Source of the DNA: Oreohelix idahoensis
Lineage: Eukaryota > Mollusca > Gastropoda > Stylommatophora > Oreohelicidae
Length of the DNA stretch: 64,000 nucleotides
Assembly: GCA_024509875.1 (NCBI GenBank)
Contig: JAMPIV010005816.1
Span: 329,001 to 393,000, forward strand
Reading direction: 5' to 3'
Below the pieces are notes generated by a model. That model was not told the DNA's origin, did not search any database, and saw only the letters and a program-made list of their open reading frames with translations. This document shows positions 23,855-34,620 of the stretch, one piece after another. The position numbers were made by a program, and so were the translations under genes. How positions within the stretch are numbered: position 1 is the stretch's first letter; every line of letters starts with the position of its first letter.

Positions 23855-24023
23855 GAACGTACCCCCTTTAAGATATGGAAGCACTCCATGTCTACGTTAT
23901 ATAAATAAATTTCCTATATCCGTAACTTCAGGGTGTCTGTCCTCTTCCCTCTCATCTCCCCCTCCATCTCTCTCCAATTCCTACTCAAGTCTACTCCCAA
24001 GTTTCCTTTCTCTGGAATGTCTC
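23855..24023 (-). other. 3' untranslated region of the RT-less gypsy element
   Basis: Short stretch between the integrase stop and the 3' LTR. On the minus strand an AAAGGGGG run (about 23861-23868) is the candidate polypurine tract. No space for RT or RNase H. Confidence 0.5.
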
Positions 24024-25804
24024 CTATGCGCGTTTGAAAGAGCGTCGCCGCTTTTGACATTTTTGAAAGATTTCGTGTGTGTGCAGTGGAATTTCCCTGC
24101 CACTATCGTCATCTTCGTCAATTTTGGCGATCGTCGAGAGATGGTCGGAGGTTGGCACCGGTCTTTCCAGGAATTTCTTTAACAGATTTAAATTGAAAAC
24201 CTTCTCCTTTCCTTTAATAGATATCTGGTAGTTAGCCTTAGAAATCTTTTTCAGGACGGTAAACGGCCCTTGCCATCCGATCCTCAGTTGGTTGTTTCCG
24301 GTTCTATACTTTACTTATCTCATTCTTCTGTCATTTGCTGGACACAGTGTTAAGGCCTTTGTCATGTGTAATCTGGTCTACACTGTTGTATAGTGGAACT
24401 GCAGAAAGTGATTGCGTCTATAATTAGTCTAGGTCGTCCTATGGTACATATCTGGGTCACGGAGTGTTCGCGCTAGACCTCTGTCAGTGAAGCATTATTT
24501 TTATAATGCGGAGCTGGCAGAGTGGATAAGTGGCGATTTGGTACCGTGGCTAGGCGGTTGGGTGCCGTTCGGAAGGTCCTGGTTCGATCCTGGTAAGCCT
24601 ATCACTTCTGTTGTTTTTCTGTTGTCTGGTCTTCTACTTCTTTATTTCTCACTGAGTGCCTGATAACTACCTTTGTGTGTTGTTTGTTTATTTATTTAAT
24701 GTTTCCGGTAGGGAGTAACACCAAAACTTTCTCTCCTGCTTCCAGTTCTCTTTCTTTCGCGACTTTCCTGTATCGGTTAGCGTGCTTTGTGCGTGCTCGC
24801 TTAAAATTGGTTGTTGCTAGGTCCCATCCTAGTTTCAACCTTTCCTTTAAATCCGACACATATTTGCTTGCTGAGACAACTGTCTCATCAGCGTTCTGCT
24901 CTGTCAGCGACCAAAGTAAGGCTTCGAGCGGGCCCTTAATGGGTCTGCCGAATAAAAGCGTAGCTGGCGGAAATCCTGTGGAAGTATGAGGAGATTCTCT
25001 GTAGCCAAATAAAGCTGCCGGAATGCAACAATCCCAATCTTCAGGTTTCACTTGTGCCAGTTTACTTAACATCATGTTGAGGTTTCCGTTAACACGTTCT
25101 ACTAACCCACTTCTGGCCAGAGTGTAAGGCTTAGTGTAGATGTGCTGGTCCCTCAAGATCTTAACGATCTCAGCCATCAACAGGTGTCGGTATGGAGATC
25201 CGTTATCCGTCAACACTTGCTGAGGGAATCTCAACCGAGTGAAAATCTGCACGAGGGCTTCTGCGACATGCTTGGCATCTGTGCATGTTAGCGGTATAGC
25301 TTCTGCCCATAAAGTGCATGTATCGACTAAGGTCAGGATAAACCTGTTCTTTCTTTTAGTCCTTTCTAAGGGTCCTAAAATGTCGATCACAACCCGTTCG
25401 AATTGTGTTCCCATTATTGGCATTTCACCCAAGGAGACTGGGGGTGTCCGTTGTTTGGGTGGTACACGTTGGCACTGGGCACAGGATTTAACATACCTGA
25501 TAATATCAGTATTTACTCCTGGCCACCAATAATGAGTAGTTATCCGTTGGTTTGTGGCGTTCTGTCCCATATGTCCGCTGAAGGGAAGAGAGTGCCCCAT
25601 TTCTAGGATTTTGCTTCTGTACTGTTTCGGTACTAGGAGCTGGTTGTAACCTTGGTCAGGCTTGACCGTTCTGCGATAAAGTACGCCATCCTCAGAAAAA
25701 ATGTCCCCATGCTGTCTGGGTTCCTTAGCCAAGGGCAGTTTCCTAAAGCAAGGTGCCAAAGTAGGGTCCTTTTTTTGCGCTTCTTTAAGCTCCATGGGTA
25801 ACAA
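24024..25804 (-). pseudogene. gypsy integrase, interrupted by a SINE
   Basis: The integrase inserts element cDNA into host DNA. The N-terminal frame (370 aa, 24692-25804) has a complete zinc-binding set (H71, H78, C108, C111) and the catalytic triad D141 (VIDILGPL), D200 (LTDNGS) and E236 (GLVERVNG). D200 and E236 are separated by 35 residues, the retroviral/gypsy spacing. The C-terminal part (WQGPFTVLKKIS, NLNLLKKFLERPVP) continues from about 24300 to a stop at 24024-24026. Between the two halves a 397-bp SINE with TSD interrupts the protein after LLPTGN. Upstream, the same frame runs directly into protease across one TAA at about 25835. The catalytic core has no internal stop. Confidence 0.9.
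24303..24699 (+). mobile_element. SINE-like insertion with internal tRNA-like promoter and 10-bp TSD
   Basis: Flanked by TGTTTCCGGT at 24293-24302 and 24700-24709. Inside, TGGCAGAGTGG (A-box like, about 24512) and GGTTCGATCC (good B box, about 24585) sit about 70 bp apart, wider than in a tRNA. About 200 bp precede the A box. The 3' end is TTTGTTTATTTATTTA, a short tandem tail. It interrupts the integrase gene. Not a functional tRNA gene: no clean cloverleaf spacing. Confidence 0.7.
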
Positions 25805-25834
25805 ATTAGGCGCAGGCTCCCGTTCCTGCTTGGT

Positions 25835-26233
25835 TTACCCTCTTGTAGTTACTGCTGCCACAATCGGCTCTCCCGGTTTCCCAATAAAGACGTATCTACC
25901 GCCAAGTATGACTGGGTAGATGGGGTCATCCATAACAGCAGCTTTGATCACGCCTCTGATAAACTCAGAGTGGATCTCCACCAGTGCGATGGGAAGCGCT
26001 GTAGGTGCCTCACTCTTAAGAACTCTACAAAGTTCGACGGTCTCTCCTGTCTCTTGACCGGGTTTAACCAGGTGTCTGGCAACAATGTAATCATAAGAAA
26101 GCCCCGTATCAAATAAACAAAAAGTTTGAGAACCGTTCAAAATAACAGTACCTCGCGTTGAGGGTCTCTCTCCTTCAGGTTGGGAATCACTGTCAATATT
26201 TCCTCCTTGCGAGACTGTTAGCAAGGATCCCAT
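25835..26233 (-). pseudogene. gypsy aspartic protease
   Basis: Retropepsin-like domain that would cleave the Gag-Pol polyprotein. The active-site motif is CLFDTGLSYDYIV (DTG), with hydrophobic strands either side and the ILGGRYVFIGKP flap/C-terminal region (usual form ILG). The frame stays open upstream of the nominal Met to about 26440, while the gag frame ends at 26218, so gag and protease were probably one frame before an indel near 26340-26450. The stop TAA after AAVTTRG is in frame with the integrase N-terminus, so protease and integrase formed one continuous reading frame with no RT between them. Confidence 0.85.
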
Positions 26234-27365
26234 GCGTTTAGGCTCAGTGTGCTTGCTCTGATCATTAGTCCCGTGCTCAGGGGTTCTCCCTTTGCCACCT
26301 TGTCCTTTCTGGCAGCGCTGCCATGTAGGGCGGTCGGGTTGATCAAACTGTTTACTGTGGTTGGAGTACTTGTTTTTGTAGAACTTGGATTTCTCCGGAG
26401 GGGGTTTTGAGGTCCAGTTTCTCTGTGGTTATTCTGATTAGAAGCATGAGAAGATTGGTCTAGATTATTCTTTCGAAAATGCTCTTCTGTCGGTTTACGT
26501 TTTGTGGCCGGCAGTTCGGCCAGCGCATTTTGATAGCGCTCAGACTTTTCTAAGATGTCTTCAAGCTTTTCTGCACCCTGCTCAGCTAGAAATCTCCGGG
26601 TATCAGCAGACAAAGTATTCTTTATTTGTTCGGTTAGAACAAATTCCTCCAGACCTTCATAGGTAGAGGGGAGCTGTGAAAGCTCAAGGCACTTTGTCAA
26701 GTATCCCTTCAAACGAGACGAGAACTGCTGAAAAGTTTCAGAGCTCTCCTTCCTGCTGTTGCGAAACAGTTGCAAAAATTTGCGAGCATTCATTTCAAAG
26801 CGCTCCAGTAACGCTTTCCTCAACACATCATAGTTGTCTTGTTGGCTGCTTTCCAGTTTGGCGTAAACATCATACGCACTGCTTTTCAACGCATGAGAAA
26901 GCTTCATATTCCAACGCGACCTCTCTAAACCGTACAGAGTTGCAATTGTCTCAAATTTCTCTAGATAGGTGTCAATCTTCTCATTAGGACAAGGGAAAGA
27001 TTCTAGCGCAAAAGACATAGCATTGAGTTGAAGAGATTGAGTGTTAGAAGGGTCAGTTAAGGAAGAATGAGGAGAAGACTCTCCATTGCTGGAGGTAGAG
27101 GCAGCACCACGACTTTGGACTTCTAGAGCCTTAAGAGCCAACTCATGCTGTCTCTCTTCCTTCTCCGTCTCATGCTGTCTCTCCTCCCTCTCCTTCCCAT
27201 GCTGCATCCTGCGAATTTCCATTTCCTCGTCAATCCTCTTCTGCTCTCTAGCTTCAGCTGCTTTCCTCTCCGTGTCATATCTTTCCAGTTCGTCTCTTCT
27301 CCGTCCAAACCTTCTTCTCTCGCTTCGTCCCTGAGGATTTGCCTAAGCTTTGCCCTCTCTGCCAT
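26218..27365 (-). pseudogene. gypsy gag with SCAN-like core
   Basis: The likely start MAERAKLRQIL lies at 27363-27365. The frame shifts near 27300 into the 334-aa frame ending at 26218. The N-terminal about 60 residues are a charged coiled coil (EEMEIRRMQ, EERQHE repeats). The core (about residues 75-230 of the 334-aa part) has the capsid pattern of SCAN-like gags: MKLSHALKSSAYDVYAKL, LLERFEMNARKF, FSSRLKGYLTKCLEL, and FVLTEQIKNTL with RRFLAEQGA. A clear CCHC knuckle is not seen, although W.RC.KGQGGKG appears in the protease frame. Two frame changes make it a pseudogene as read. Confidence 0.8.
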
Positions 27366-28059
27366 AGTAAATAGGTGACTGAGACTTAGGCGAGAAAGAA
27401 ATTTAGAAAAGGATAAACTGGTTCCTACCACTTTCGAGAAAATACCAAACAAAAAGATGATATACTTTAACCTGGGATATCTCCTCCAAAATTTATAGTG
27501 TCTAACTATCGCTGCTATTAATCGGCATAAAACACCTAATGCAGACGACTACGCCAAAAAAATGGTAGTTAAGATTACTCACTGAAAAATAAGTTGCTAC
27601 AGTGGAAACAAAATATTTATTGTAAAAATTTTAAGGCGAAAAAAAAATCCGTTAATTTTTAAATCCAATATAAGTTTACCCCTGAAGAGTGTTTGGGTAA
27701 GGGTGGCAATTAATCTGGACGAGATAGTCCGAAACGCACTCCTTAGCTTAGCTCAAACGCCAACTGCTTCAGAACCCTGTGAATGTTATACACTCACACC
27801 TTTACCAGCGTTTAGTATTACAAAATCAATATTAACATATATTCCGACAAAATCAACCGGTAACTCAAATGTATATATGCTCAAAAATGCTGTGGAAAAA
27901 CCAATTATTAATTGTGTGGTCAGCACGCCCATAAACAGATCGATATGTCTAGGGGATAAATTATTTTAAAAGATACAAAACTCACAAGACAACACACTCT
28001 TACTCTATCTCAGAATACAGAAAGTTAAGTTCAAAATCCCGATAGACGAGACCCCATTC
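27366..28059 (-). other. 5' leader of the RT-less gypsy element
   Basis: Between the 5' LTR (ending at 28060 in this orientation) and gag. The primer-binding-site candidate lies at about 28034-28056. A plus-strand frame at 27703-27969 has no recognisable domain and is not called. Confidence 0.55.
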
Positions 28060-29566
28060 TGTCGTAGATTTTTGATAGGGGGATTACGACTTGAGTTGGT
28101 CCCTTCTGAATAGATTAGGTTGAGTGATAGCCACAGTGAGAAATGATAGTAGAAATAGATTTCCACGAGTGAGATGGTAGAATCAATAGAGGCTGTCCCT
28201 CAGAACTCGAGAATCTTCTCTCTTTCTCAGCCTATCTTCTACAACAGATTTAGAGGAGTCAGACAGTCTAGTGACAACATATATTAATATATATGAACGT
28301 ACCACTCACGTGCATACACACAAGTGACGACAGTTAGACGCACAGACGTGGGAAAACTATAACAGTGATTATATAGATATTTTAGAACGAGCTGACCAAC
28401 ACGCGGATTAAGTTTAAGTGCAGTTTATTTATCAATATAAACTTCCACCACCACAACATCCAAAATTACATCAAATACATATATATAAACATCAAGTCCA
28501 CGAATTGCTACAAAAAAAAGATATAGACCCACTGGTATGATCTTCCCTCGATGTTTAGCCCACAGTCCCGTTAGGAGAAAGATGATAGTCCCAAAGAGTC
28601 ACGGATACATATGATTTGGTCTAATATTCCCCCCCCCCTCTTTTAAGGTATAGACAGATTTAATATCTCTGATCTATTCTAAGGGAAAATATAGTTAGCA
28701 ATACTTGCATAAAGAAAGTTAAGACAGCCAAATGGGTGCCAAATTACAACAATAAAGAAATCACTCAGTCCTGCATTCACTCTATTCATTCAGCCGTGAT
28801 CACGTGCATTTGTTCAAATTCACAGCTTTGGTAGCCACTTCTGGAAAATACAGTTTTTCAGGACATTTACATACAGAATCGTCAATGGCAGCCTTGACCA
28901 AGAAATCACCAGTTCCAAAACGACGGGTTGAATTCTCTGCTTCAGGGAACGATTCCTTGGGGTGCTTATTTTTCGGATGTCTGTTTAAGTCACATTAAAA
29001 TTGTCCAGGCACGAACGTTAATAGCAAGCACAGTGTCAATAGCTTAGGTTTCTAGAACTGAGGAATGTCAGATCGGTGTCTTTTTTCCGGTCAGGACTTT
29101 ATTTGGTCACCACACCACTAGTCAAAATTCCGTCGGAATGTTACTGACGTTAATATGTTACTTGCCACCCAGGCTAAAAATGTACTTGAGTTGTTTCTCA
29201 GGAAGAATTAAATATGGCGCGATAGGCCGGTTAATTCATTTAACCTTTAAAGTACTTGTAAAGATTATGCACCAAGGCTTTTAAGGAAAATGATATAGTT
29301 CTTCACAGATATCACTCATCGGTACTTAACGCTGGCAAAGTTGGGTCACCCCACTATTCACTGAATAAAGGAAAAAAACACATATAAAATAATTATACCT
29401 TCTATGTACTCGGATTTAAACTGCAAGCGTACAGCTTGACTTATCGTTTAAATTCCCGTGAAGTAGTTATATTTAAAAAAAAATCAATCATCATGAATTA
29501 GGAATACATACGTATTCCGTCACCACTCATGAGCCATCTAGCATTTATGAGTTAGTTTTAAAATAT

Positions 29567-30285
29567 TTTAAAAATTACAATTGGGTATAAAATGGACAAA
29601 TGGAAAATTCCTGGGGGACCTGGATTTCGCAGATGATGTAGCATTCTTAAGTTCAACACCAAGACAATCCCAAGAAGCAATAAATAATTTGTGTCATCTC
29701 TCGGTTAAAATTGGTATCCAAATAAATGCGTACTAAAACTAAAGCTATGAACTTTTTCTAACGAGACCTTTGATATCATCTTGAACGGGGAAAAAAAACT
29801 ACAGAAAGTTGAAAGTTTCAATTATTTAGGCAGTAAAATGACTCAGGATGGTGACACAACAAGAGAAATCCATACTAGAATTGCTTTGGCAGCTAGCGCC
29901 TTCAATAGATTATCTAACATTTGGAAATTACGATCATTGAATATACATACCAAGCTTCGTCTGTTTAATTCAAATGTTATCTCAGTGTTAACATACGGCT
30001 GTGAGAGTTGGAAAATAACAAAATCATTGGAGAACAAGCTGAATACATTCGAGAACAAATGTCTTAGAAAACTCATGAACACTGCTCAGTTGGAAAGAAT
30101 TCAAGACTAATCGACAAATAAGAGAAGACTCTAGGCAGAAATATGTCTCCGACTATATAAGGAAAAGACGATGGTCATATAATCGGTCATGTCCTACGAA
30201 TGCAAAACAACAGAATACCACTACAGGCGCTCACTTGGGTTCCCTGAGGGTAAGCGGAAAAAAGGAAGACCAAAAGAAACACTCA
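29567..30285 (+). pseudogene. LINE RT fragment inside one LTR
   Basis: Broken frames read DLDFADDVAFLS-like sequence (RT motif C, FADD at about 29628-29640), then from 29781 VESFNYLGSKMTQDGDT (motif E) and LTYGCESWKIT, ending with GKRKKGRPKET-like coding at 30250-30280. Both its 5' and 3' ends are truncated and no tail or target duplication is visible. Compared with the other LTR, about 20 bp of LTR (CTCGACTGAG region) is missing at the site, so it arrived with a small deletion. Confidence 0.75.
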
Positions 30286-30458
30286 GTAAATTAAATTAAA
30301 TTCATTAATATCCGACTAAGTTTAAGCTAGAAATTATAATTTTCTGTTTTCCACTGTAACTCGTCACTATAAAATAATACAGACTATATAAATTAAGCAC
30401 TCTGCACAAAATCTAACTAGTGAATTATGAAGTGATCGATTATCACTTTAAACACTTC

Positions 30459-30560
<102 letters not shown>

Positions 30561-30622
30561 TAAGATATTTAGCTCAGCACAGAACTACAGGTGATAGCAC
30601 AACTATGAATTTATACGCTGAT

Positions 30623-30624
<2 letters not shown>

Positions 30625-30697
<73 letters not shown>
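30625..30697. repeat. (TA)n microsatellite in LTR
   Basis: About 73 bp of TA. The other LTR has only about 20 bp at the matching position (about 23121-23139). Confidence 0.95.
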
Positions 30698-30699
<2 letters not shown>

Positions 30700-31411
30700 A
30701 AGTCTAGAAGCTCGGCAAATTTCAGAACAAACTAAGAGCTTCGCTATACAGCTTATTCTATTCACGAACAACCTGTCTACTGCGAATTTAGGAGTAAGAA
30801 TGAAAATCTAGTTTCAAACTCTGGTTAATATCTTAAACCAGACAAAGGATGATCGCTATTTCCAAAACCCGATCTCTCCCCTTTCCTAACACCTACGTTA
30901 ACTTAGACGCATGCCGTAACTGCCACCAGTGCGTCTTCACACCTACGTTAACAAACTGACCGAGAGCGCGCGTGTCAGATGCGAATATCAGACAACCCGT
31001 CTTCAATGCAGAGGCAGTTCTCACACTTCGCCGAGAAATCTCAACCAAGGGCTCTGGGTCAGATGGAATTTCTAGACAACTGTCTGCTTTTTGAGCGCTG
31101 GAGATGGCAGTTTCCACACCTTACGCTGTCGTGACAGCTGAAAATGTAGACAACTGTCTGCTCCTATGTCTAAGTATGAAACATAATCGCACCTCTCGTC
31201 AGACTGCAGCGACTGACATCTACATAATAAGGTTACTAGTCAGTAGGAGAAAGAAAAACGGTAAAGTGAGAATGGGAAAGAAATATTTTTCGCAAATGAA
31301 CAAATGCGAAAAATACAGGAAAAAGGTAAAGAGTGATAATAAAATAGAGGACTTGGGTGGAAGAAAGGAATTATAATAGAAAATTTATTGATCATAAAAC
31401 TCTCTGTGACA

Positions 31412-32171
31412 CAAAGCAAGAAAGGAGAGCACAAGAAAATATTCAGTAGATTACTGGAATATGAGACAGGCATGTTTTTCAGAGCTGACATTTTATGATC
31501 ATGTTGCCCTGATTGCTAAATAAGAGGCGCATCTTCAATCCAACCTGCAAGTCTGGATTAAAGAGCTGGAGAAGCGAGGGATGGTCATCAGTAGCTCCAA
31601 AACAAAAACCATGATGATATCACGAGAGAGAAGAAGACATTAGATTATGCTGGGAAAATAGGTTCTGAAACAGGTCAAGTACTTCAAATACCATGGAGCT
31701 GCCATAGACTGGAAGGAAGTCATCATAGAAGAGTTAGCGACCAAAAGAGCAGCAGCAGCGCAACGTTTTCAGAGGATTCCTCAGCAAAAACAAAGAAGTT
31801 GACAAGAAGAAGAAGAAGATGGCTGTTTACCGATCCATCTATGTTCCAGTCTTGACTTATGGATGCGAGTCATGGGCAATAACCAAACCCCCGCAGACTC
31901 AAGTAAAGAAGTCTAAACTATGATGGTTTGGCCATGTCTGTAGAATGGGAGAAGATCAGCTACCACGACAAGTGTCGGAATCTAAGAACCAAAGATCTAG
32001 ACGTCCAGGACAAACCAGAGTCAGCTGGGAGGACAACATTAGATAATCTCTGAAAGATCGAGGACTAGATTGGAACCAGACCAGAATAAAGACAGCCGAT
32101 AGGATAGTATGGCGTTCTCTCTGGCAAACCTCTACACCCCACGGTAAAAGAGGAACGACTAAGTAAGTAAG
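31412..32171 (+). pseudogene. LINE (family A) copy 1, 3' portion
   Basis: Resumes after the LTR element and its CAAAG duplication. It parallels the second copy from ACAAGAAAATATTCAGT through the FADD region (here decayed, GATCATGTTGCCCTGATT) to GTATGGCGTTCTCT and the tail ACTAAGTAAGTAAG. It keeps the C-terminal coding part (TYGCESWAIT, WFGHVCRMGEDQLPRQ, SRRPGQTRVSWEDNI) that is deleted in the second copy. Many stops. Confidence 0.85.
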
Positions 32172-32239
32172 AGAAGCGAGGATAAAAACCTTTGCAGAAG
32201 CAGAGATAACGCAGCTTTTTGTAGTTTAAATCCTACAGC

Positions 32240-32400
32240 TTGCAGCTCTCTATACAAGAATACAATCATCTTATTCAAGCTACTGCCAAGAGTAATTCTT
32301 GAGCACAGTTGCAGTACCTTGTTTAGTTATCCTTTACTCTAAATCTTTGGCCATAAATCGTGGATCACTACTGCAGATCATGGAAGGCCACGCCACTCTG
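32240..32400 (+). repeat. dispersed repeat of about 150 bp
   Basis: CTGCCAAGAGTAATTCTTGAG ... ACTACTGCAGATCATGGAAGG. Related copies: 39200-39350 (plus), 45745-45930 (minus) and a fragment at 20045-20111. Nature unknown. Confidence 0.6.
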
Positions 32401-32582
32401 ATCGTTTTCCGATATATCTAAATCAGTCGTTGTGAATAGCTCACTGAGCGCACATCCATTGTTTATAATGATTAAAGCAAACATTATCCACAATAATATT
32501 TGAGAAACATAAGTGAATGTAGTATTTTTAGACTGTTAAAGGGAAAACAAGCATTAAGACCTACAAGCTGAGAGAACCAGAA

Positions 32583-32986
32583 GTGAAGACCAGATACCAG
32601 GGGCTTATTGCTACAGCAGTGAGAAACACAGAACAACAACCTGATGACCTGGAAACACTCTGGCTGAAATTCAAGTACATCATAAAGACAGCTGCAGCAG
32701 AAGCATGTGGTGAAGTTCCTGTTGGAAACAAGAGAAAGAGGACACCTTGGTGGACAGATGAGGTTAAAGAGAAAATAAGAGATAAGAAAAAGGCATGGAA
32801 ACAATACTTATGAGTTAAAAACGCACCAGGAAAAACAGAGAAATGCAGAGAATATATGATACTCAGAACAGAAGCAAAGAACAAGATGCTAGCAGCAAAA
32901 CAGAAGTCATGGGCAGAATTGGGAGAAAAGCTAGAAAGTGATGCGTAAGAAAACCAGAAATTGTTCTATAAGACACTAAAGAATAT
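32583..32986 (+). pseudogene. LINE (family A) copy 2, linker N-terminal to RT
   Basis: Frame 32583-32813 reads RYQGLIATAVRNTEQQPDDL, then AAAEACGEVPVG and TPWWTDEVKEKIRDKKKAW, followed by a stop at 32811-32813. After it, coding resemblance continues (ILRTEAKNKMLAAKQKSWAE) to 32974. WW.DEV...I..KK is the conserved segment between endonuclease and RT in these LINEs. The nested element begins right after LKNI. Two stops. Confidence 0.8.
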
Positions 32987-32993
32987 CATCATC

Positions 32994-33720
32994 TCATCTC
33001 AGCCCGTAACCCGTCATGGGTCGTAGGGGTGCCATGGTGGAAGCATCAGCAGACAGGGTCCTCCACTGCTCTCTATCCTCAGCAATGCGTACAAGTGTGG
33101 AAAAACCGTGTCCTGCCCATTCTTTGATGTTATCAGCCCAGGATTTTCTCTGCCTTCCTCTTCTCCGTTTACCTTTGACTGTTCCCTGAAGGATCGTTTT
33201 CGAAAGGGAGTCATGACGAGTTACATGCCCAAACCAGGCAAGCTTTCGACGTTTCACTATTGACAAAAGTGGTTCTTGGTGGCCTGCATAGGTGTTTATC
33301 TTCTCTCTAACATAGACATTTGTTTTGTGCTCTTTATAGCAAATGCGCAAAATTCTTCTATAACATTTATGCTCGAAAGCCTGAATCCTTCGCTCCGTAT
33401 CTGCAGTGAGTGTCCAGCCCTCACACCCATACAAGAGAATAGATAATATAAGTGATTTGTATAATTTGATCTTCACAGGAAAACTGATGTTACTTTTCCA
33501 GATCACATTCAACCTTGTCATGGCAGCTGAGGCCATCTCAAGTCTTGTCTTGATTTCTTTAATTGATCTTCCATCACTACATATAGTGGACCCGAGATAT
33601 TTAAAGGTGTTAACTTCTTCTAACGTTTGCCCATTTAACGTAATGTTGGTCGGAACATGTTTCTTATGGCTATTCACCAATATCTTGCTTTTTCTATATT
33701 AATTTTCATCCCATATCGGA
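32994..33720 (-). pseudogene. LINE RT C-terminal region
   Basis: The open frame 32994-33680 (228 aa) reads VNSHKKHVPTNITLNGQTLE, then FKYLGSTICSDGRSIKEI (RT motif E), LYGCEGWTLTAD, AWFGHVTRHDSLSKTILQG, GKRRRGRQRKSWADNIKEW, WRTLSADA and a C-terminus near GYGLR. Upstream, KINIEKARY continues in another frame, so one base is missing near 33695. There is no catalytic palm. The GH.TRHD and KRRRGRQRKSW blocks are typical of the LINE C-terminus. Confidence 0.85.
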
Positions 33721-33910
33721 TGATCCGGCAAATTATTACTGAGTTGACTTTCCATCATAGCATTTCAGTGGGCAAGAGGTTTGCTTGGCGGTGCCCATCT
33801 CCTCTCCAACTATCCTTGCAGGTACATACAAAAATGTACCTGGAGCAGTAACAATAGCCCTCAATAAATCTGTAATGTTTTAAAACACTGTCCGATCGAC
33901 ACATCACAAA

Positions 33911-33923
33911 ACCGCCATCTTGG
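33911..33923 (-). promoter_or_regulatory. YY1-like motif
   Basis: On the minus strand CCAAGATGGCGGT, one mismatch from the usual YY1 consensus. It lies about 210 bp inside the nested LINE's 5' end. Confidence 0.4.
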
Positions 33924-34119
33924 CTGCTTGTATCAACACAAACAGCGAACTCACATGATAGGCAAACTTGATGTTTTCATCTTTAAAAAACTTAGCAACA
34001 TAATCCAGAAAAAGCCAAACACATTACAAACTCATACAGCCTTAATAAGGGCTGTTACCACTGATGCAGCCTCCAAAACGACGACATGAAATGCACAACA
34101 CAAAAGTGCGGCCTACCAC

Positions 34120-34132
34120 GCCGCCATCTTGG
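34120..34132 (-). promoter_or_regulatory. YY1-like motif at LINE 5' terminus
   Basis: On the minus strand CCAAGATGGCGGC, starting 3 bp from the element's 5' end. Mammalian L1 5' UTRs also carry a YY1 site near the first nucleotides, where it helps position transcription initiation. That role here is inferred. Confidence 0.5.
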
Positions 34133-34544
34133 CCTACTAAAGAATATAAGGAAGGGAAAACAGTGCCCTCTTAAGTTTATAAAGGACAAGCAGGGCAAAT
34201 TGCTTACTGCCCCAAAAGAAGTAATGGAAATAGGGAAAGAATATTTGTCAGAGCTCCTGGATGGTGAGCAAGGTCAAGCATCAGAAATGGTAACCACTGA
34301 CGCAGAAGAGGAAACCAATAGTGATGAAGATGACATAAAGATGGAAGAACTAAAGGCAGCACTGGAGAAAATCAAGATGGGCGAAGCAGCAGGACATGAT
34401 GGCATAACACCAGAAATGGTTAAGTACATGGGAGCAGCAGGCGACCTATTACTCGTAAGGATCCTCCAGGCAGCTTGGTGCAACAAGACCATACCAAAGG
34501 ATTGGGAGATTGCCATAATAACACCGATTTTTAAAAAGGATGAC

Positions 34545-34620
34545 AAAGGGATATACCTCTATGGTTTCCACATTGTCGGTGACAACCGACAATGTGGAAA
34601 CCATAGAGGTATTTCCCTTC
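34545..34620. repeat. 36-bp inverted repeat from a templated insertion
   Basis: 34545-34580 is the reverse complement of 34585-34620 with two mismatches, around a 4-base centre. Copy 1 (near 20815-20860) lacks the left arm, so 39 bp were inserted in frame as an inverted copy of the adjacent downstream sequence. Confidence 0.9.

Larger units (their letters stand above)
32987..34135 (-). mobile_element. internally deleted LINE: 5' region with YY1-like sites joined to RT C-terminus
   Basis: Bounded by a perfect 12-bp duplication, so both ends are genuine. On the minus strand it starts GGCCAAGATGGCGGCGTGG, runs about 400 bp of non-coding or unrecognised sequence, then enters LINE RT coding just after the palm (about 33720) and continues to the C-terminus, ending in an ATGATGAT-type tail at 32987-32995. 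The endonuclease and RT palm are missing although the 5' end appears intact. That shape fits an internally deleted, non-autonomous LINE rather than an ordinary 5' truncation. Confidence 0.75.
32975..34147. repeat. target-site duplication of nested LINE
   Basis: ACTAAAGAATAT occurs at 32975-32986 and again at 34136-34147, immediately outside the nested element. Confidence 0.9.

Noticed and set aside
24507..24600. A functional tRNA gene
   Set aside because: A- and B-box-like motifs are present, but their spacing is too wide and no cloverleaf forms cleanly. The stretch lies in a TSD-bounded SINE-like insertion.
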